This document shows, in pieces, positions 57,909-64,000 of a stretch of DNA of 64,000 bases. Location: NCBI GenBank assembly GCA_030765065.1, contig CM060978.1, forward strand, positions 111,581,692 through 111,645,691. Reading direction: 5' to 3'. A model generated the notes under the pieces. The model worked only from the letters and a program-made list of their open reading frames with translations, was not told the DNA's origin and searched no databases. This DNA is from Deroplatys truncata. Its lineage: Eukaryota > Arthropoda > Insecta > Mantodea > Mantidae. Made by a program: the position numbers and the translations under genes. Within the stretch, counting starts at the first letter, position 1. Each line of letters begins with the position of its first letter.

Positions 57909-58453
57909 ACTTTCTCTACTACGTACAGTAAGTAGGGGAAGTATTGTATTCCACCCAAAAATTCGATACCGAGATTTCACCGGGAATACATGTTTTGAGA
58001 CCCCCGGAACCCAAAAAAAAGCATTTTTGGAAGCATGTCCGTGTGTGTGTGTCTGTCTGTGCGTCTGTCTGTGAACAGCATAACTCAGAAACGAACAGTC
58101 GGATAAACACCAAACTTGGTATTTAGGTTTAGTTTAATTTTCTCAAAAATGCCTCTAACGATTTTGATTCAAATGTCATATGTTTAAGATATTTTCATGA
58201 CAAATGAAAAGTATATCTCGAATTTTCTGGGAATGTCTCCAAAAGTATTCTTCACTGTGAACGACGTTTGCATAGTTGGTAAACCATAAGAGATAGACAA
58301 ACTTTTACTACACAAAAATGTAGAGCGCGTTAAAATACACAATTTATGTCATATACATCTTTTTTGTTGAGTGAACCATTTCCGAGATATTCCTTGTTAT
58401 TCCCTTAAATTTTCCAATACTTATACTTTTGCTCAAATTCGTTATTCATTTTT
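57909..58453 (+). repeat. Rep-A cluster, copy 1 (545 bp, 3'-truncated)
   Basis: Starts ACTTTCTCTACTACGTA and ends at GCTCAAATTCGTTATTC. It lacks part of the middle, jumping from the GGTATTTAGGTT block to TCTCAAAAATGCC. Confidence 0.85.
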
Positions 58454-59074
58454 ACTTTCTCTACTACGTATAGTAAGCAGCGGAAGTATTGTATTCCACC
58501 CAAAAATTCGATACCGAGATTTCACCGGAAATACATGTTTTGAGACCCCCTGAATCCAAAAGAAGCATTTTTGGAAACATGTCCGTGTGTGTGTCTGTAT
58601 GTCTGTCTGTGAACAGCATAACTCAGAAACGAACAGTCGGATAAACACCAAACTTGGTATTTAGGTTCAGTATCTTCCAGAGATGCGACACGAAGGTTTT
58701 CAACAAAATCTTCCCACCCCAGATTACCCTTTACATGGAACATTTTTCGAAAATTGTAATTTTATCAAAAATGACTAAAGATTTTGATTAAAATATCATA
58801 TGTTTAAGATATTGTTATGACAAATGAAATGTATATCTCGAATTTTCTGGGAATGTCTCCAAAAGTATTCTTCATTGTGAACAACTTTTGCATAACTGGT
58901 AAACCATAAGAGATAGACAAAATTTTACTACACAAAAAATGTAGAGCGCGTTAAAATACACAATTTATGTTATATGCATTTTTTTTGTTGAATGTACCAT
59001 TTTCGAGATATTCCTTGTTATTCCCTTAAATTTTCCAATACTTATACTTTTGCTCAAATTCGTTATTCATTTTT
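58454..59074 (+). repeat. Rep-A cluster, copy 2 (621 bp)
   Basis: Nearly identical to the first 621 bp of copy 3; a recent tandem duplication. Confidence 0.92.
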
Positions 59075-59951
59075 ACTTTCTCTACTACGTATAGTAAGCA
59101 GCGGAAGTATTGTATTCCACCCAAAAATTCGATACCGAGATTTCACCGGAAATACATGTTTTGAGACCCCCTGAATCCAAAAGAAGCATTTTTGGAAACA
59201 TGTCCGTGTGTGTGTCTGTATGTCTGTCTGTGAACAGCATAACTCAGAAACGAACAGTCGGATAAACACCAAACTTGGTATTTAGGTTCAGTATCTTCCA
59301 GAGATGCGACACGAAGGTTTTCAACAAAATCTTCCCACCCCAGATTACCCTTTACATGGAACATTTTTCGAAAATTGTAATTTTATCAAAAATGACTAAA
59401 GATTTTGATTAAAATATCATATGTTTAAGATATTGTTATGACAAATGAAATGTATATCTCGAATTTTCTGGGAATGTCTCCAAAAGTATTCTTCATTGTG
59501 AACAACTTTTGCATAACTGGTAAACCATAAGAGATAGACAAAATTTTACTACACAAAAAATGTAGAGCGCGTTAAAATACACAATTTATGTTATATGCAT
59601 TTTTTTTGTTGAATGTACCATTTTCGAGATATTGCTTGTTATTCCCTTAAATTTTTCAATACTATTTCTCAAATGGGAATTCGTTATTCATTTTTTTGTT
59701 GTCTTGGATATGCAAAGAGTATTAATCTGTGGCAAAGGAAATGGTGCTGCACCTAGCAACCAGCTATTAAGAGATATATATGTGCTTAAAGGCTATTGTA
59801 TTTCTATATTGCCCTTGTAAATATATATTCCCCTTACATCTACAAGAAAATTATCAATAAGATAGAGTCTGCAAATGTTTATCTCGATTAACATGAAGTA
59901 GATGGAGAATAAGCGTTTGTAAAAATAGTTTGTACAAGAGTAGAGAAAGTC
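59075..59951 (+). repeat. Rep-A cluster, copy 3 (877 bp, full length)
   Basis: Starts ACTTTCTCTACT and ends AGTAGAGAAAGT, an 11-12 bp terminal inverted repeat, followed by CATGTGAGTGTAACACATCA. It looks like a non-autonomous DNA transposon or MITE-like repeat. Confidence 0.8.
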
Positions 59952-59977
59952 ATGTGAGTGTAACACATCAGATTTTT

Positions 59978-60854
59978 ACTTTCTCTACTACGTATAGTAA
60001 GTAGGGGAAGTATTGTATTCCACCCAAAAATTCGACACCGAGATTTCACCGGAAATACATGTTTTGAGATCCCCTGAATCCAAAAAAAGCATTTTTGGAA
60101 ACATGTCCGTGTGTGCGTCTGTGTGTGTTTGTGAACAGCATAACACAGAAACGAACAGTCGGATAAACACCAAACTTGGTATGTAGGTTCAGTATCTTCC
60201 AGAGATGCGACACGAAGGTTTTCAAGAAAATCCCCCCAACCCCATATTACCCTTTACATGGCACATTTTTCGAAAATTTCAATTTTATCAAAAATGGCTC
60301 GAACGATTTTGATTAAAATATCATATGTTTAAGACATTTTCATGACAAATAAAATGTATATCTTGAATTTTCTGGGAATGTCTCCAAAAGTATTCTTCAT
60401 TGTGAACGACTTTTGGTAAACTGGTAAACCATAAGAGATAGACAAACTTTTACTACACAAACCATGTAGATCGCGTTAAAATACACAATTTATGCCATAT
60501 GCATTTTTGTTGTTGAGTGAACCATTTTCGAGATATTGCTTGTTATTCCCTTAAATTTTTCAATACTTATTTTCTCAAATGGGAATTCGTTATTCATTTT
60601 TTTATCTTGGATATGCAAAGAGTATTAATCTGTGGCAAAGGGAATAGTGCTGCACCTAGCAACCAGCTATTAAGAGATATGTATGTGCTTAAAAGGCTAC
60701 TGTATTTCTATATTGCCCTTGTAAATATATATTCCCCTTACATCTACAAGGAAATTAGCAATAAGATAGAGTCTGCAAATGTTTATCTCGATTAACATGA
60801 AGTAGATGGAGAATAAACGTTTGTAAAAATAGTTTGTACAAGAGTAGAGAAAGT
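59978..60854 (+). repeat. Rep-A cluster, copy 4 (877 bp, full length)
   Basis: Same ends and length as copy 3, with moderate divergence. Confidence 0.8.
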
Positions 60855-60894
60855 CATGTGAGTGTAACACATCAGATTTTTTTTATATCCTGGA

Positions 60895-61115
60895 CATGCA
60901 AAGATAATGGAATTCGCCACATAGCAACCAACGCTTAAAAGATTTGACTATCGCTTAAAACCTACCATATTCCCCTTGCATCTACAAGAAAATTAGCAAT
61001 AAGATTGACATCTCGATATCTCGATTTACATGAAGCATATGGAGAATAAGCGTTTGTAAAAATAGTTTGTAAAAGAGTAGAGAAAGTCATGTGAGTGTAA
61101 CACATCAGATTTTTG
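60895..61115 (+). repeat. Rep-A cluster, 3'-end fragment
   Basis: Repeats TGGACATGCAAAGA, ACATGAAGCATATGGAGAATAA, and the 3' terminus GAGTAGAGAAAGTCATGTGA. Confidence 0.75.
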
Positions 61116-61119
61116 AAAT

Positions 61120-62075
61120 TCAGAGTGATTCGAATATAATCTAGAAATAAGATCAAACTTCAAAGCCTTCTGGAACTGCAACATACCCTCTCTACACTAC
61201 GAGTTCTGTTTATCAGTAGCTTTCTATCGTTCTTTTTTTACGTACACGCCATCATCACCATAAATGATGTGTGGACACGAGAAAAGAGAATTACGGCGAT
61301 GATAGTGATATCGTGATATCAAATGACGTACGATCACCACACGTTCTCATTTTTGACACAAAACCGAGAATCGCTTACAGGTTGAAAACGAATTAAGTCG
61401 TGCACCAAACATAACACGCGCACATATAAATGCTTGTGCTTTCATTGTTTATAAATACCCATGAGTGACTCGTCAAACTAGTGTATAGATCTTGTTTGTA
61501 AGCTGTGTTTCTTCGTTCTCCGGTTTTGGCATAGAACCCACTTGCGAATTTGTTGTAATTTATTTACAACTCTATACAAATAATAAACCTGAAGCAGATA
61601 ATTTTTGCCGTAATTTTTAATTTTGATAGAATACCTAATTTATGTTAACGGATATAATGATCCCCCAATGCCAAAAATAGCATTTTAAAAATATATTTAC
61701 GTGCTACGTTTCCACGCAAGAATGGCGGAACCGATTGTTGTGAAACCATGAAATTAACATGCCTTAGGCCCCACTTAGAATAGGCTGTATGGCATATTAA
61801 TTACTTTTCCCCAAAGAGGGGGGAATTCCAGAGGGTTTCAAAGTAAAGACAACTAAATATATAGCTTATTGTTGATTTTTTGAAGTTACTAATAAATGAA
61901 TTACAACTATCCGGGCTTGTAGGCCGTGGTCTAGAAGGCATCGTGGATACAGACGCTTCGCCAAGTACAGCGCTTGGCATCTTCAGGGTGAAGTGATTCA
62001 GTGTCTGCGGTGGTCGGAGTCTGAATATGGAGACCGGAGGATGGCTTAAGAGATAGCCAAAATCTTACTGCGTAA
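61120..62075. other. No recognisable gene
   Basis: Contains the short palindrome GATATCGTGATATC at about 61308. A GC-richer stretch at about 61910-62050 is unclassified. Confidence 0.45.
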
Positions 62076-62342
62076 ACGAAGTGGATCTAGTTAAAGCACA
62101 TAATTTATACCAAAATGTTTGTGGCGTTAACCATTTCCGAGAGATTCTTTGTTATCGGTTTGAATTTAAAAAAGAAAACATTTCCCTCAAGAGCCAAACT
62201 GCTATTTGCTTTTTTCTCTTGGCCAAGCGAAGAAAACGAATTTCAAAGCTATCAGATAGCGACCAGCTCTTAAAAGATTTGACTTTCGTTAGATTCTATT
62301 ACATTCCCTAATCCAGTTGTACCTACAAGGAAACACGCAATG

Positions 62343-62395
62343 GCCTACCTCTGTAGTGTGAGGGTAGCATGTCTGCCTCGCAGTCAAGTTTCGAT
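62343..62395 (+). mobile_element. tRNA-like SINE head fragment
   Basis: GTAGTGTGAGGGTAGCATGTCTGCCTCG (about 62353-62380) fits an A-box plus anticodon-arm pattern; the B-box side is cut. Confidence 0.4.
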
Positions 62396-62398
62396 TAA

Positions 62399-62580
62399 CA
62401 AGTTTCACAGTTATGAGCATTCAAATTTGTTGACTTTATTGTATTTATTGAATGGTATTTTGTTGCTGTGCTACCCTTAGTACCATTTTTAAGTGAAAAA
62501 AAATATTGACAACTTTTTGCTCCTCGTCTCCATATTAACGAGGCATGTACTCTTAGTATATTTTTTATAAAAGAGATGTA
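62399..62580 (+). repeat. Inverted repeat pair, left member
   Basis: Inverse match to 63389-63553: ACAGTTATGAGCATTCAAAT, CCCTTAGTACCATTTTTAA, CTCCATATTAA and TTTTATAAAAGAG are in corresponding order. Confidence 0.65.
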
Positions 62581-63388
62581 ATATGTGTTCGAATATCGGT
62601 TAGGGTGAGTTAACCAGATAACGTTTTTGTTCGGGCAGTTGCCCTTATTCTGAGAAGACGAATGTCAAACTGAGCTCTAGGGACCCCGGGACCATTTGAG
62701 CATCATTAATTCAACCACTTCATTCGTCGTCTGATATGGCTCGCCTTCCCGGTTAAGGTTAAGTAATCATCAAAGCAAGAAATTGACATCTTGGTGGATA
62801 ATATGTCCTTTACGACCAAAGCCAAAAAGAGAAAAAGAAAGAAAAAGAAATATGCAATAAAGTAATTTCTGCACGTGTTTTTCTAGATTAACTTGAAGTA
62901 GATAGGACTAGCGTTTGAGAATAGTTTGCAGAAGAGTGACTGGAGAAAGTAATGTGAGTGCAATGCCTCAGATATTCATTTAGCTATTTATTAACAGTTA
63001 CAATGTGGTACACTATCCACGAGTATAAAATAGTTACAGAAAATAAAAAACGAGACTGCATTGCTTCGATATTACGTTTTGGGTATCTGGGAGGGTGGCT
63101 CGGCGTACGCCCCTGCCCAGTCAAAGAGTAAAGATCTAGAAAGGATAGAGGTAACAACAAGGTAGGAAAGAAAGAAGGCCGGAGCAGGTTTCATGCGTCA
63201 TGCGGGTCGCTTTTTATCCGGACTACAGCGGTTTCCCGCAAATGATGGGGCTTCATTCATGTCGAGAGAAAATCGAATACAATGTCACGACGGGGGAGAG
63301 CACTTGTGGTTATCGTAAACACGGTGCTCTGCAACAAGTGACTTAGCTATACTGCCTTCGCTATTAACACGCACTACAAATCCCCCAG

Positions 63389-63553
63389 CTCTTTTATGAA
63401 AATGCATCCTTAATATGGAGAGGAGGTGCAAAAAGATTTCATTGTTTTTTGTTGTTTTTTTTATTTAAAAATGGTACTAAGGGTGGCACATAACAAAATT
63501 CCATACGATAAATACGTAAAGCACACAAATTTGAATGCTCATAACTGTAAAAC
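63389..63553 (-). repeat. Inverted repeat pair, right member
   Basis: Partner of 62399-62580 with scattered mismatches. It ends at GCTCATAACTGTAAAAC. Confidence 0.65.
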
Positions 63554-63554
63554 G

Positions 63555-64000
63555 TTCAGAATATTGATCCGAAATCCATTTTCAGATTGAAAATTCGCAA
63601 TTCATATTTAAACACTAAATTGAATTGTCGATATGCAAAGAAACTCATATTATAGTTATATTTTAGTCATCTGTAGCATCCCAGAGAAATCAAGCTACTG
63701 AGAACACTCTGACATTTTTGGATCGTCGAAACTAGATAGTGGATTGATAAGCACATTGAAATATGTACGCAAACACGCATAAAGAATGCAAAATTAATGT
63801 ATATACATCAGACGTAAAAACAAACTAAAATTAAACTATTTATATTGTAAGTTTTAGACAGTACGTTATTTTTATACACTTTAACGTCCTTTTTCAATTT
63901 AGATCTGCTGTAAACTATTCATGGCTGTTAACTGTATAAGTAGAGTTGTCCTGAGTTTTCATGCAAGAAGCTCTAATGTCTTATTGGTAAAGGATATCCT
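63555..64000. other. AT-rich sequence without recognisable gene
   Basis: Nothing supported. Confidence 0.45.

Larger units (their letters stand above)
62080..62980 (+). repeat. Rep-A copy interrupted by other repeats
   Basis: The family segment CATAATTTATACC...AACCATTTCCGAGA starts at about 62098. The 3' end (TAGATTAACTTGAAGTAGAT, then GGAGAAAGTAATGTGAGTGC) is at about 62885-62970. Between them lie a SINE head (about 62343-62395) and the left member of the inverted pair. Confidence 0.5.

Noticed and set aside
58371..59364. Repeated short frames (MNHFRD..., MFHVKGN...) in the Rep-A cluster
   Set aside because: They occur identically because the DNA repeats; diverged copies do not keep the frames, so they are not coding.
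62399..63553. Single complete DNA transposon
   Set aside because: Not accepted as the only reading because a Rep-A copy spans the left inverted repeat; kept as an inverted pair in the findings.

Overview
This window looks like repeat-rich, AT-rich nuclear DNA from an arthropod, most likely an insect. It has no bacterial-style operons. It carries BEL/Pao and gypsy-type LTR retrotransposon remains, tRNA-derived SINE heads, a fragment of a DDE transposase, many microsatellites, and a high-copy repeat family (called Rep-A here) that recurs across the whole window. I found no convincing multi-exon host gene. The nearest candidate is a FLYWCH-like zinc finger segment at the left edge. I cannot place the organism below arthropod level.

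The centrepiece is a 15.4 kb Polinton/Maverick-type element at 19682-35076. It begins AGTAGGATATAT, ends with the inverse of that, and is flanked by the 6-bp target duplication GTCATG (19676-19681 and 35077-35082). It is inserted into a Rep-A copy whose 3' half lies left and whose 5' half lies right, so the empty site can be read directly. Two inverted arms of about 6.7 and 6.5 kb make up most of the element, and each contains a full-length 1112-residue protein-primed type B DNA polymerase ORF. The two polymerases are read outward from a 2.2 kb spacer. No integrase, capsid, protease or packaging ATPase is visible. Both polymerase copies carry the same in-frame TAA before the C-terminal segment. 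The right copy stays open beyond it for 104 codons, and the left copy has an additional 1-nt frameshift there. Only the right copy has a TATA/initiator promoter, which lies outside the arm homology. Between polymerase and terminus each arm has three tandem arrays. The spacer holds an array of about 140-bp monomers, each starting with a tRNA B-box-like motif, and a 272-bp duplication containing a GGT microsatellite.

Left of the element: a FLYWCH-like fragment (81-320); a degenerate gypsy-type LTR with primer-binding site (872-1750); an almost complete gag-only LTR retrotransposon (4161-8212, minus strand, TSD AAGG) with a 364-residue coiled-coil Gag; SINE-like insertions (10.2-13.9 kb); a Rep-A copy (15.47-16.3 kb); and a small GC-rich coiled-coil ORF (18348-18593).

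Right of the element: SINE heads (36.3-36.9 kb); a Rep-A copy (37.5-38.6 kb); a decayed BEL/Pao element on the minus strand (about 39.08-44.1 kb) containing a SINE and a small palindrome that resembles the Polinton terminal array; a broken DDE transposase (44.27-44.85 kb); about 12 kb with little recognisable content; a Rep-A cluster with a nearly perfect 621-bp tandem duplication (57.9-61.1 kb); and an inverted repeat pair (62.4 and 63.4 kb).
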